From Dietzia alimentaria 72 (lineage in GTDB: Bacteria; Actinomycetota; Actinomycetes; Mycobacteriales; Mycobacteriaceae): a stretch of DNA of 64,000 nt. Each line of letters opens with the position of its first letter. Position 1 is the first letter of the stretch. The notes beneath the pieces were generated by a model that saw nothing but the letters and a program-made list of their open reading frames with translations, ran no database searches and was not told the DNA's origin. This document shows, in pieces, positions 47,655-56,570 of this stretch. The DNA lies in NCBI RefSeq assembly GCF_000226215.1, contig NZ_AGFF01000024.1, positions 1-64,000 on the forward strand, in the 5' to 3' direction. The translations under genes were made by a program, and so were the position numbers.

Positions 47655-47795
47655 GTGGACACTCCCGCGATCATCATGATGGTGCTGTTCCTACTCGTGA
47701 TCTGGGGCGGCCTCGCCTTGAGTATCGCGCACTTCGTGCGGAACCCGGACGACATATCCGAGCAATCTGCCTCGGACACCGCACCGCGCCCCTGA
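47655..47795 (+). CDS. metS: MetS-type small subunit of the NSS transporter
   Basis: A 46-residue protein, GTG start at 47655. It has one hydrophobic helix (AIIMMVLFLLVIWGGLALSI) followed by HFVRNPDDISEQS, the pattern of MetS small subunits that pair with MetP in C. glutamicum. The gene is 3 bases after metP and must be co-transcribed. A perfect 15-bp terminator follows. The call rests on size, helix and location, since only one or two such proteins are well studied. Confidence 0.8.
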   Translation: MDTPAIIMMVLFLLVIWGGLALSIAHFVRNPDDISEQSASDTAPRP

Positions 47796-47814
47796 CTCAC
47801 CAGACCAAGCAAGC

Positions 47815-47850
47815 ACCGACCCCGGTTCCTTTATTGGAACCGGGGTCGGT
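47815..47850 (+). terminator. Terminator after metPS
   Basis: ACCGACCCCGGTTCC (47815-47829) and GGAACCGGGGTCGGT (47836-47850) pair perfectly over 15 bases with a TTTATT loop. There is no T-run after it, but the stem is very strong. Confidence 0.75.
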
Positions 47851-47894
47851 GTGACTTCGCCGCCCTGCCGCTGTCGTGACAGTAGCGTGTGCTC

Positions 47895-48758
47895 ATGGAC
47901 ATCACTCACCACGACGTCGCCGCTGATGGCACCTCCGCACCCGCCCCACTGGAGGTGCGCCACCTCGTCCAGCAATGGAAACGGATCGATGAGCTACTCG
48001 CGGGCCTGAAAAAAGAGGACTGGTCTGCACAAACGGCACTGCCCGGATGGACAGTCCGCGATGTGGTGGCGCATGTGGCGGGAACCGAGCACCTGCTCAC
48101 CGGCGAGCCTGTCCCGGACATCGAGCTACCCGCCTCGACCCGCGAATACATCCGTAATCCGATCGGGGAGCTCAACGAGAAGTTCGTGCAGGAGGCCCGG
48201 GCCCTGGCGATCGAGGATGCATTCGAGGACTTCCGCGAGGTCGTGGCCGCACGAACCGAGCAGCTGGCGGAGATGTCCGCAGCGGACTTCGAGGCCGAGA
48301 CCGACTCTCCTGTCGGTCGCGTTCCGTACCGCCACTTCATGGGCGTGCGGCTCTTCGATTGCTGGGTCCACGAGGACGACATCCGGCAGGCTCTCGGGAT
48401 GCAGCACCACCTCGGTGGAGACACCGGGCGGTTCGCGGTCCAGGAGATCGTGCGAGCACTACCCCGCATCGTCGGGAAGAAGGCCGGGGCGCCGGACGGC
48501 TCCAGGGTCCGCTTCCGCGTCACCGGAGACGCTGAGACCGATTTGTCGCTGGCCACCGATGTCGTCGTCGACGGACGTGCGGCCCTCACAGACGTCGACG
48601 ACACCTCGCAGCCCACGGTGGAGCTGGTTTTTGACACCTCGACTTTCGTCCGGTCAGCGACGGGACGCATCGTCGCGGAGCCGGGCGACGGCGTGCAGAT
48701 CAACGGCGACGAGGACCTCGGCGGCGCCATCCTCGCCTCGATCGCTTTCACCATCTGA
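47895..48758 (+). CDS. Maleylpyruvate isomerase family, mycothiol-dependent enzyme
   Basis: A 287-residue DinB/MDMPI-fold enzyme. The N-terminal metal-binding domain reads LVQQWKRIDELLAGLKKEDW, then ALPGWTVRDVVAHVAGTEHL with a metal-ligand His, and FMGVRLFDCWVHEDDIRQAL with further ligands. The C-terminal part is a beta-rich sterol-carrier-like domain. Members use mycothiol, the actinobacterial thiol, as cofactor for isomerisation or S-transfer. The exact substrate is not indicated. I start at ATG 47895; a GTG two codons earlier is equally possible. Confidence 0.85.
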   Translation: MDITHHDVAADGTSAPAPLEVRHLVQQWKRIDELLAGLKKEDWSAQTALPGWTVRDVVAHVAGTEHLLTGEPVPDIELPASTREYIRNPIGELNEKFVQEARALAIEDAFEDFREVVAARTEQLAEMSAADFEAETDSPVGRVPYRHFMGVRLFDCWVHEDDIRQALGMQHHLGGDTGRFAVQEIVRALPRIVGKKAGAPDGSRVRFRVTGDAETDLSLATDVVVDGRAALTDVDDTSQPTVELVFDTSTFVRSATGRIVAEPGDGVQINGDEDLGGAILASIAFTI

Positions 48759-48772
48759 CACCTCAGCCACTC

Positions 48773-49336
48773 ATGCCCACACCGCACATCGTCGTGATGG
48801 GCGTCTCCGGTGCAGGGAAGTCGACGGTCGCGCGCGTAATCGCCGAGCGGTTGGGAGCGCCGATCCTGGACGCCGACGACCTGCACCCGCCCGCCAATCG
48901 ACGGAAGCTGAGCGCCGGGGTGCCGCTGACAGACGACGACCGGCGACCCTGGCTGGCCGCGGTCCGCGACCAAATGCGGGAGCGCGACAGCTCCGAGCCG
49001 CGCGCCCCAGGTCTCGTCGTCGCGTGTTCGGCGCTGCGCCGCGACTACCGCGACGTCCTCCGAGACGTGGCTCGTCCGGTGTTCTTTGTCGAACTCGGTG
49101 CGGATCGAGAGATCATCGCGGCCCGGCTCGCCGCGCGCCGCGGTCACTTCGCCTCCCAACAGATTCTGGCGTCGCAGATCCACACGCTGGAACCGCTCGA
49201 CCACGGTGAGAACGGGATCGTGTGTCCGATCTCGCTGTCGGCTGCCGCGATCGCCGACGAGGTCGTCTCCGCGGTCGTCGATTGTGCGACTCCCCCCGAG
49301 CAGCTAGACAGTGGACGTGACCCCGAACCCCGATAA
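48773..49336 (+). CDS. gntK: Gluconokinase
   Basis: A 187-residue ATP-dependent kinase that turns gluconate into 6-phosphogluconate, feeding the pentose phosphate pathway. It has the P-loop GVSGAGKST near residue 10, DADDLHPPANRRKLSAGVPL substrate lid residues, and CSALRRDYRDVLR, which is the lid/R-finger segment of GntK-type kinases. It starts at ATG 48773. Its 3' end overlaps the UvrA-like gene by 26 bases, so the two may be co-transcribed. No gluconate permease is nearby. Confidence 0.9.
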   Translation: MPTPHIVVMGVSGAGKSTVARVIAERLGAPILDADDLHPPANRRKLSAGVPLTDDDRRPWLAAVRDQMRERDSSEPRAPGLVVACSALRRDYRDVLRDVARPVFFVELGADREIIAARLAARRGHFASQQILASQIHTLEPLDHGENGIVCPISLSAAAIADEVVSAVVDCATPPEQLDSGRDPEPR

Positions 49337-51815
49337 TGCGTTTGTCCGCGTGCGCGGCGCCTCAGAACACAACCTGCGCAACGTCGACGTCGACGTCCCC
49401 CGCGACGCACTGGTCGCCTTCACCGGTGTCTCCGGATCGGGCAAGTCCTCGCTCGCCTTCGGCACCATCTACGCCGAGGCGCAGCGCAGGTATTTCGAGT
49501 CGGTGGCCCCCTACGCACGGCGCTTGCTGCATCAGGTGGGAGCGCCGCACGTGCAGGAGATCACGGGACTACCCCCGGCCGTCGCGCTGCAACAACAACG
49601 CGGTGCGCCGAACTCCCGGTCCACGGTGGGAACGCTCACGACCCTGTCGAACCTGGTGCGGATGCTGTACTCGCGGGCCGGCACATATCCGCCGAGCGCG
49701 CCGCGACTCGAGGCGGAAGCGTTCTCGCCCAACACCACCGCCGGTGCCTGTCCACGGTGCCAGGGGCTGGGACGGGAGCACGATGTCAGCGCGGACCTGA
49801 TGGTCCCGGACCCGTCTCTGAGCATTCGCGAGGGGGCCATAGCCGCGTGGCCGGGTGCCTGGCAGGGCGCGAACCTGCGCAGCATCGTCTCCGGCCTGGG
49901 CATCGCTGTCGACGCGCCGTGGCACACCCTGCCCGAAGAGGATCGCGAGTGGCTGTTGTTCACCGACGAACAGCCCAAGGTCCTGGTCGAACCCGAACCC
50001 GGCCGGATCGATCACGGATATCACGGCCTGTTCCGAAGTGCCCGTGCGCACATCAACCACGTCCTGGCCACCTCCAAGAGCCAGATGATGCGGGACAAGG
50101 CGATGCGCTTCGTCCGCGCCGCGCTCTGCTCGGTCTGTGGCGGGACAGGTCTGAGGACGGACGCACTCGCGGTCACCTTCCGCGGTCTGACCATCGCGCA
50201 GATCAACTCCTTGGCGTTCACCGAACTGGTCGAGGTGCTCCGTCCGGTAACCGAACTAGCCGAGGCAGCCGCGGCGACCGCGTCGGCCGACTCGGGCGAA
50301 AGCACGGAGGTCGCCGTGCGGATCTGCACCGACCTCGTCGACCGGTTGAGGGTCATACTCGATCTCGGGCTGGGGTATCTCTCGCTGGGGCGCAGTTCCA
50401 CGACGTTGTCTCCGGGAGAGGCGCAACGTCTACGGATCGCGACGCAGTTACGTTCGGGGCTCTTCGGGGTCGTCTATGTCCTCGACGAACCGTCAGCGGG
50501 ATTGCACCCAGCAGACGCCGAACCGCTGCTCGACGTGCTCGACGAACTCACCCGCTCGGGCAACTCACTGTTCGTCGTGGAGCACGACCTGGACGTGGTG
50601 CGCCGCGCCGACTGGATCGTCGACATCGGGCCCGGCGCCGGCGAGCAGGGCGGGCAGGTGCTCTACTCCGGCCCGGTGGCGGGGCTCGAGGACGTGGAGG
50701 GGTCGATCACCTCGGATCACCTCTTCGGTCGCGCGGAGCCGCTACAACGTCACCAGCGCGCCCCGCGCGGGTGGGTGCACCTACATGGGATCTCCCGGCA
50801 CAACCTCCGCGGACTGTCCGTCGACGTCCCGCTGGGCGTCCTGACCGCCGTGACCGGTGTCTCCGGTTCGGGGAAGTCAACCCTGGTGACCCGGGTGCTC
50901 AGCGAGATCGTACGGCGTCACCTCGGCGGAGCGCCCGAGTCGACGGACGACCGCGAGGACGGCCGGGATGACGACGACGAGGTTGCGGTCGAGGTGAACG
51001 AGACCACCGGCCTGGACTCCTTCGATCGGCTGGTGCGCGTCGACCAACGCCCGATCGGCCGGACGCCCCGCTCGAACCTGGCCACCTATACGGGCCTGTT
51101 CGACGCGGTGCGGAAGCGATTTGCTGCCACCCCCGAGGCCCGCCGCCGCGGATACGGGGCGGGGCGCTTCTCCTTCAACGTCGCGGAGGGTCGCTGCGAG
51201 ACCTGCCAGGGCGAGGGGTTCGTCTCCGTCGAGTTACTGTTCCTGCCCGGCACCTACGCGCCCTGCCCGACCTGCCACGGAGCCCGCTACAACGCCGCGA
51301 CGCTCGAGATCACTTATTGCGGCAAGACAATCGCCGACGTCCTCGCGCTCTCGGTCGACGAGGCCGCGGATTTCCTCGACGAGATCCCGGCCGCCCGCCG
51401 CAGCCTCGAAACGTTGCGTGAGGTGGGCCTGGGATACCTGCGATTAGGTCAGCCGGCGACCGAACTCAGCGGCGGGGAGGCTCAGCGGATCAAGCTGGCT
51501 ACCGAGCTGCAGCGGGCCCGCCACGGGCATGCCCTCTACCTGCTCGACGAGCCGACTTCAGGACTCCACCCGGCGGATATCGCGCTTCTAGTGCGCCAGT
51601 TGCACCGGCTCGTGGACGCCGGCAACACGGTCGTGTTGGTCGAACACGATCTCGACACGATCGCGAGCGCCGACTGGGTCATCGACCTGGGTCCGGGCGG
51701 CGGCGACGCCGGCGGGCGGGTCGTGGCCTCGGGCACGCCGGAGGACGTCGCCCGGGCGGAGGGCAGCGCGACCGGGCCCTACCTGGCGACGCGGCTGCCC
51801 GCCCGCGATGAGTAG
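49311..51815 (+). CDS. UvrA-like ABC ATPase (UvrA2 type)
   Basis: An 834-residue paralogue of excinuclease subunit A. It has two ABC modules with Walker A motifs GVSGSGKSSL (about 40) and GVSGSGKSTL (about 520), signature and Walker B regions, and paired zinc knuckles (CPRCQGLG; CSVCGGTG; CETCQGEG with CPTCHGA). It is about 100 residues shorter than standard UvrA because the UvrB-binding region is reduced, the mark of UvrA2 proteins linked to resistance to DNA-damaging antibiotics. Start is GTG 49311, with GTG 49317 as an alternative. It may bind damaged DNA but probably does not replace UvrA. Confidence 0.88.
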   Translation: MDVTPNPDNAFVRVRGASEHNLRNVDVDVPRDALVAFTGVSGSGKSSLAFGTIYAEAQRRYFESVAPYARRLLHQVGAPHVQEITGLPPAVALQQQRGAPNSRSTVGTLTTLSNLVRMLYSRAGTYPPSAPRLEAEAFSPNTTAGACPRCQGLGREHDVSADLMVPDPSLSIREGAIAAWPGAWQGANLRSIVSGLGIAVDAPWHTLPEEDREWLLFTDEQPKVLVEPEPGRIDHGYHGLFRSARAHINHVLATSKSQMMRDKAMRFVRAALCSVCGGTGLRTDALAVTFRGLTIAQINSLAFTELVEVLRPVTELAEAAAATASADSGESTEVAVRICTDLVDRLRVILDLGLGYLSLGRSSTTLSPGEAQRLRIATQLRSGLFGVVYVLDEPSAGLHPADAEPLLDVLDELTRSGNSLFVVEHDLDVVRRADWIVDIGPGAGEQGGQVLYSGPVAGLEDVEGSITSDHLFGRAEPLQRHQRAPRGWVHLHGISRHNLRGLSVDVPLGVLTAVTGVSGSGKSTLVTRVLSEIVRRHLGGAPESTDDREDGRDDDDEVAVEVNETTGLDSFDRLVRVDQRPIGRTPRSNLATYTGLFDAVRKRFAATPEARRRGYGAGRFSFNVAEGRCETCQGEGFVSVELLFLPGTYAPCPTCHGARYNAATLEITYCGKTIADVLALSVDEAADFLDEIPAARRSLETLREVGLGYLRLGQPATELSGGEAQRIKLATELQRARHGHALYLLDEPTSGLHPADIALLVRQLHRLVDAGNTVVLVEHDLDTIASADWVIDLGPGGGDAGGRVVASGTPEDVARAEGSATGPYLATRLPARDE

Positions 51816-51852
51816 AGATCGGTACGATCGGCCATCAACGAAAGGGAGCACA

Positions 51853-52224
51853 ATGGCATCGCACGGTGACTGGGCCGAACAGTTCAAGTACTCAGACTTC
51901 AAGCAAGCGGGGGATCTGGTGTATTTCTCTGGCCAGGTCGGACTGGACGAGTCGGGCAACTCCCCCACCGACCCCGCGGAACAGTACCGCCTGGCTTTCG
52001 AGGCCTTGGCCGCCGTTCTGCACCAGGCCGGCTGCTCGCCCGAGGACCTGGTCGATTTGATGAGCTATCACACCAGCTATCCCGAGCACATGGAAGAGTT
52101 CATGGCCGCCAAGGCCACGTTCCAGGGTGCCGGGCGACCGACCTGGACCGCGGTCGGGGTGGAGAAGTTGGGTATGCCCGAGACGCTGGTGGAGCTCAAG
52201 GCGATCGCCCACAAGCCGCGCTAG
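51853..52224 (+). CDS. RidA/YjgF family protein
   Basis: A 123-residue member of the RidA family, which hydrolyses reactive enamine and imine intermediates released by amino acid enzymes. I start it at ATG 51853 behind AAAGGGAGC. It has the trimeric fold pattern: an N-terminal GDLVYFSGQVGLDESGN strand pair, DPAEQYRLAFEALAAVLHQA helix and a C-terminal RPTWTAVGVEKLGMPETLVE segment. The catalytic Arg normally near residue 105 is not clearly present in the usual form, so the exact subgroup is uncertain. No partner gene is adjacent. Confidence 0.85.
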   Translation: MASHGDWAEQFKYSDFKQAGDLVYFSGQVGLDESGNSPTDPAEQYRLAFEALAAVLHQAGCSPEDLVDLMSYHTSYPEHMEEFMAAKATFQGAGRPTWTAVGVEKLGMPETLVELKAIAHKPR

Positions 52225-52256
52225 CCGGCGGACGGGCCGGCGCGCGCACCGGTCGA

Positions 52257-53744
52257 TCAGCCCGGTACGTCCCCCGCTTGGGCTGCCGTCACCCGGTCCC
52301 GCTGGTCCTTAATAGCGACCCCGAGTGCACAGAGCACCACCACCGCCACAAGTGCGAATCCGACCGTCACCGCAACCGCCCATGTACTCACGTCCAGGGT
52401 CGCGAACACGGCTGCGGTGATCACGGCGATGCCGATCGAGGTACCGATCCGCTGCCCGGTTTGCATGATCGCGCCAGAACTGCCCGCGTACGCAATCGGT
52501 ACCTCCGCGAGTGTGAGCGTCTGGTTGGGGCTGATCACCGATCCCTGTGCGACTCCGATGAATGACAGCGAGAGAACCAACCACCACTCGCTGAGATGTC
52601 CCGACTCGTGGAACAGCACCACCGCGATGCTCAGCCCCAGCCCGGCCAACGCGAAGAGCAGGCCGCCGATCACCACTTTGCGCCCGTAGATCGTGACCCG
52701 TTTACCCGCCCAGTTCGCGGCCACGGCGGAGATCAACGCCGCGGGCACACCGACGAGCCCCGCGGCCAGCGCGGATTGGCCGACGCCGTCCTGCATGTAC
52801 AGCGCCACCAGCACCCAGATGCTGGTCATGCCCATGAAGTACAGGGTGACGATGATGCTGCCGTTGGTGAAACTCCGGGTGGAGAAGATGCTCAGATCCA
52901 CCATCGGGCTGCGGCCGGTACGCGCGTAGCGGCGCTCCCACCGGACCCACCCGTAGATCAGGGCGAGACCTGCGGGCAGCAGCAGCCAGACGTAGACGGA
53001 GACTCCCGACTCGACAAACGGGAGGAGGATCGCCAGCACTGCCAGCCCCAGCAGAACGGCGCCGACCGGGTCCATAGACCGCGACCCTTTCGTCTCGCCG
53101 GACGCTTTGGGGAGTCGTGTGAAGAGCGGGCGCGGGAACCACCACAGTGCCAGGACGATGCACGCGATCCCGATCGGCACGTTCACCAGAAAGGTCAATC
53201 GCCACCCGAAGTCGGGGCCACCGACGCCGATCAACAGGCCTCCCAGCACCGGCCCTATGCCAACGGCGATCCCGACGACGCTGCCGAAGTAACCGAAGGC
53301 CCGCCCTCTGGCGGCCCCACGGAAATACTGCTGGATCATGCCGACGCCCTGCGGATTGAGCATCCCCGAGCCGACGCCCTGCATGAATCGCGCGGCGTTG
53401 AGGGCCTCGGCGTTGGGCGCGAGACCTGCCGCCACGGACGACAGCGTGAACACCGCGACCCCGAGGATAAAGATGCCACCGCGCCCCCACAGGTCGCCTG
53501 CCCGACCGGCCGCGACAAGCACGATGCCGAAGGTCAGGGCATATCCGGAAAGCACCCACTGGGCATCGGATTGGGAGGCACCCAGTCCATTCTGGATCGA
53601 CGGCAGTGCCACATTGACGATGCTCACGCCCACCAGAGACATGAAGATCGCGATGAGCAGCACGGCCAGGATGCGCCAACGCACCGGGTCAGAGGTGTCC
53701 AGACCCTCGACGTCCTCGTCCTGAGCCTGGCTCGTCACCGACAT
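52257..53744 (-). CDS. MFS drug exporter, DHA2 type
   Basis: A 495-residue proton-driven efflux pump of the EmrB/QacA group with about 14 membrane helices. The N-terminal motif MSLVGVSIVNVALPSIQNGL with SQSDAQWVLSGYALTFG and the AAGRAGDLWGRGG loop (motif A) are diagnostic. The C-terminal half has VSTWAVAVTVGFALVAVVV. I start at ATG 53744 (MSVTSQAQ), three bases after GGAGG; an ATG at 53765 is an alternative. It probably exports toxic lipophilic compounds. It stands alone, with tRNA-Leu to its right. Confidence 0.9.
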   Translation of the reverse strand: MSVTSQAQDEDVEGLDTSDPVRWRILAVLLIAIFMSLVGVSIVNVALPSIQNGLGASQSDAQWVLSGYALTFGIVLVAAGRAGDLWGRGGIFILGVAVFTLSSVAAGLAPNAEALNAARFMQGVGSGMLNPQGVGMIQQYFRGAARGRAFGYFGSVVGIAVGIGPVLGGLLIGVGGPDFGWRLTFLVNVPIGIACIVLALWWFPRPLFTRLPKASGETKGSRSMDPVGAVLLGLAVLAILLPFVESGVSVYVWLLLPAGLALIYGWVRWERRYARTGRSPMVDLSIFSTRSFTNGSIIVTLYFMGMTSIWVLVALYMQDGVGQSALAAGLVGVPAALISAVAANWAGKRVTIYGRKVVIGGLLFALAGLGLSIAVVLFHESGHLSEWWLVLSLSFIGVAQGSVISPNQTLTLAEVPIAYAGSSGAIMQTGQRIGTSIGIAVITAAVFATLDVSTWAVAVTVGFALVAVVVLCALGVAIKDQRDRVTAAQAGDVPG

Positions 53745-53907
53745 CTCCCTCCGCTGTGGTTGCATACTCGACCACTGAGTCAGAACGTCGAACCAGCCTC
53801 AATCCATCCCGATCCCCCCGAGGGAGCTTCGGCGCAGCCGCTCGGCAGCTGAAACGGCCTCAGCCGGTGAAGCCCGGCCCGATCTTCGGATTTATGCACG
53901 AAGAAGA

Positions 53908-53992
<85 letters not shown>

Positions 53993-54052
53993 GTGGACCC
54001 GGGGGTACCGGGCGAGGTGAGTTTAGCGTGTGGTCGGCGGTACCGTGGAGGC

Positions 54053-54604
54053 GTGTCCGACATTGTGGGTTCCCGCGCGACCGGAAGCGACTCCGGCTCG
54101 CGCACCCCGTCGCCCGCGAAGGTCCAGCACCGGCCAGCGTGGATCGCGTTCGTCGTCTTGGGTGCGATCTTCTGCCTGGGGATGGGGATCTGGCAGTTGG
54201 CCAGGTATAAGGCGGCCACCGGCACGGTCCAGAATCTCGGGTACACCTTCATGTGGCCGTTCCTGGCCTGGTTCCTAGTCTACGCCTACTTGAAGTACGT
54301 CCGCCTCGAGGCCCAGGAGAGCGACGAGGTAGCCGCGGCCGACAGTGCCACGGGAGAAGATCTTGATTCCGACGACGACGAGACCGGCCATCCCGGATCC
54401 GCCGCGGGGGCCGGGATGAACGAACCAGTCCGGAACCGCCGACATGTCATGACGGAGATCCCCGCGGATCTCCTCCCCACGCGTCGACCCGCGAGTCACA
54501 CCGAGCCCAGTGACGAGGGCCTGGACGCGTACAACTCATATCTCGCCGAGCTGGCCCGCAAGGACCGCGCCGGTGACCGTTCCCAGGAGAAGCCCGCTTC
54601 ATGA
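54053..54604 (+). CDS. Membrane protein, LprD-neighbour type, unknown function
   Basis: A 183-residue protein with two hydrophobic helices (AWIAFVVLGAIFCLGMGIWQ and WPFLAWFLVYAYLKYV) followed by an acidic, disordered tail (AAADSATGEDLDSDDDE). I start at GTG 54053, near a GGAG; an earlier GTG at 54017 is possible. It overlaps the next gene by 4 bases. In M. tuberculosis the corresponding place next to Rv1342c is held by another small membrane protein (Rv1343c), so this may be its counterpart. No enzyme motif is seen. Confidence 0.7.
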   Translation: MSDIVGSRATGSDSGSRTPSPAKVQHRPAWIAFVVLGAIFCLGMGIWQLARYKAATGTVQNLGYTFMWPFLAWFLVYAYLKYVRLEAQESDEVAAADSATGEDLDSDDDETGHPGSAAGAGMNEPVRNRRHVMTEIPADLLPTRRPASHTEPSDEGLDAYNSYLAELARKDRAGDRSQEKPAS

Positions 54605-54975
54605 CCGCCGCAGCCGCTACCCAGACCGACGGCCGAAAGCCGGATCCGCAGGGCAAGATCGCCGGCGCGCTCAAGCGCTACCGGGTGTTGGCCTGGATCA
54701 CCGGCATCTGGCTACTGGTACTGACCGCCGAGATGATCTACAAGTACCTCATCCTGGGCAACTCCTCGGACGCCCCGGAGTGGTTCACCTATATCGGTCA
54801 GGCCCACGGAGTTTTCTACATCATCTACCTGTTCATGACGCTCGACCTGGCGATCAAGGCCCGGTGGCCTGCAGCCCGCACGCTCCTCACCGCTCTCGCG
54901 GGGACCGTGCCGTTCCTGTCGTTCTGGTTCGAGCACAAGCGGACCCTGGACGTGCGGGCCGAATACGCGGTCTGA
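54601..54975 (+). CDS. DUF3817 membrane protein
   Basis: A 124-residue membrane protein of the DUF3817 family, with about three helices (VLAWITGIWLLVLTAEMIYK; HGVFYIIYLFMTLDLAIKA; LLTALAGTVPFLSFWFEHK). The GQAHGVFYIIYLFMTLDL segment and the FWFEHK end are family marks. It starts at ATG 54601 in an ATGA overlap. It corresponds to M. tuberculosis Rv1342c, which also lies next to rdgB and rph. Function is not known. Confidence 0.85.
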   Translation: MTAAAATQTDGRKPDPQGKIAGALKRYRVLAWITGIWLLVLTAEMIYKYLILGNSSDAPEWFTYIGQAHGVFYIIYLFMTLDLAIKARWPAARTLLTALAGTVPFLSFWFEHKRTLDVRAEYAV

Positions 54976-55010
54976 CCCCGCCTCTGCCCAGTCGCCTCGC
55001 GCCCCTCACC

Positions 55011-55050
55011 ATGAACTCCCGCCCCCGCCGCTGCGGGCGCGGGAGTTCAT
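55011..55050. terminator. Terminator between converging DUF3817 and rdgB
   Basis: ATGAACTCCCGC (55011-55022) pairs with GCGGGAGTTCAT (55039-55050) over 12 bases, with an extra inner CCCGC/GCGGG stem. No T-run follows, but the stem is long. Similar arms occur near 45141-45233. Confidence 0.7.
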
Positions 55051-55125
55051 CGTTGGCGGCGCCTGTGGTCGAGGTGAGCAGGCGCGGGTGCAGATGCCGG
55101 AAGGGGGCACTCCGTCGTATCGATG

Positions 55126-55758
55126 TCAGGCTCGTTCAGCGAGTGCGCGCAGCGCCGGCGCCAGCGCCCGCAGAGCACGACCACGATGGGACGCAGCGTC
55201 CTTCTCCTCCGGAGTGAGTTCGCCGGCTGCTCGCTCGGAGCCCTCGGGCAGGAACAGCGGGTCGTAACCGAACCCACCCTCACCACGCGGGTCTCGCAGC
55301 ACACTGCCGCGCCAGCGTCCCTCCTCGACGTCCTCTCGGTGGTCTGCACCCCCGGGTACCCCGGGGACGACGAGCGCACAGGCCGACACGAACGCTGCGC
55401 CCCGACGCTCGTCGGGCACGTCAGTCAATTGGGCGAGTAGGAGGGCATTGTTGGCGGCGTCGTCGCCGTGGCGTCCCGACCAGCGCGCAGAGAGCACACC
55501 CGGCATCCCGTTCAACGCATCCACCGCCAGTCCCGAATCGTCGGCGAGGCACGGCAGCCCGGTGGCGACGGCCCCCGACCTGGCCTTGATGAGCGCATTG
55601 TCGGCAAACGTAGCGCCGTCCTCCGGCTCTTCGGCGTACTCGGCGACCTCGTCCAGGCCCACCGGCTCGATGCCGACGATTCCCTCCGACTCCAGCACCC
55701 GCCGCAATTCCGCCAACTTCTTGGCGTTGCGGCTGGCGACCAACAGGCGCACAGCCAT
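55126..55758 (-). CDS. rdgB: dITP/XTP pyrophosphatase (RdgB/Ham1)
   Basis: A 210-residue enzyme that hydrolyses non-canonical purine triphosphates (dITP, XTP) and keeps them out of DNA. The N-terminal LLVASRNAKKLAELRRVL, GATFADNALIKARS, CLADDSGLAVDALNGMPGV and C-terminal EGGFGYDPLFLPEGS segments are diagnostic. An insertion of Pro/Gly-rich residues around 130-140 is unusual. It is last in a leftward block (murI, Rv1339-like, rph, rdgB), as in M. tuberculosis Rv1338-Rv1341. Confidence 0.95.
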   Translation of the reverse strand: MAVRLLVASRNAKKLAELRRVLESEGIVGIEPVGLDEVAEYAEEPEDGATFADNALIKARSGAVATGLPCLADDSGLAVDALNGMPGVLSARWSGRHGDDAANNALLLAQLTDVPDERRGAAFVSACALVVPGVPGGADHREDVEEGRWRGSVLRDPRGEGGFGYDPLFLPEGSERAAGELTPEEKDAASHRGRALRALAPALRALAERA

Positions 55759-55761
55759 GGG

Positions 55762-56544
55762 TTACCGCCCGGCCCGCGCGGTCGCAGGCTTCGGCAACTC
55801 GCCCGGATACGGGGCCGCCAGGGCCTCACGCTGCAGTGCGAACAGCTTCTCGCAGCCGGCTTGAGCCGAGTCCAGCATCGCGTCCAGTGCGTCACGCCCG
55901 AAGGCCGCACCCTCGGCGGTGCCCTGCACCTCCACCAGTTTCCCGGCCTCGGTGCAGACCACGTTCATGTCCACCTCGGCGCGCGAGTCCTCCTCATATG
56001 GCAGGTCGCACAGCACACGGCCGTCCACCACACCCACGCTCACCGCGGCGATCGCACCGGTCAGCGGGCTGCCGGTGACGGCCCCCTTCGACTGCAGCCA
56101 CGTCACCGCATCGGCGAGCGCCACATAGGCACCCGTGATGGCTGCCGTGCGGGTACCACCGTCCGCCTGGAGCACGTCGCAGTCCAGAGCGATGGTGTTC
56201 TCCCCCAGCGCCGCCAGGTCGATCGCGACACGCAGCGACCGCCCCACCAGCCTGCTGATCTCATGAGTGCGACCCCCGACCTTGCCGCGCACCGACTCAC
56301 GACCCGACCGCTCGTGGGTCGCCGCCGGGAGCATGGAGTACTCGGCGGTCAGCCACCCGAGTCCCGAACCCTTGCGCCAGCGCGGGACACCCTCGGTGAC
56401 GCTGGCCGTGCACATGACACGGGTCTGCCCGAAGGTGACGAGAACCGAGCCCGCCGGATGCGAGGTGAAACCCCGCGTAATCGTCACGTCGCGGAGGTCG
56501 CCGTCAGCTCGTCCGTCTACTCTGCCGTTGATCGAAGAAGTCAC
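55762..56544 (-). CDS. rph: Ribonuclease PH
   Basis: A 260-residue phosphate-dependent 3'-5' exoribonuclease that trims tRNA 3' ends. It has [19 protein letters not shown] near the start, [22 protein letters not shown] ligand residues, [19 protein letters not shown], and [18 protein letters not shown] in the catalytic core. It starts at ATG 56544. The rdgB gene follows after 3 bases, so both are co-transcribed. All expected features are present. Confidence 0.97.
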   Translation of the reverse strand: MTSSINGRVDGRADGDLRDVTITRGFTSHPAGSVLVTFGQTRVMCTASVTEGVPRWRKGSGLGWLTAEYSMLPAATHERSGRESVRGKVGGRTHEISRLVGRSLRVAIDLAALGENTIALDCDVLQADGGTRTAAITGAYVALADAVTWLQSKGAVTGSPLTGAIAAVSVGVVDGRVLCDLPYEEDSRAEVDMNVVCTEAGKLVEVQGTAEGAAFGRDALDAMLDSAQAGCEKLFALQREALAAPYPGELPKPATARAGR

Positions 56545-56570
56545 GCCCGCCGATCCTAGCGGCCTCGCGC

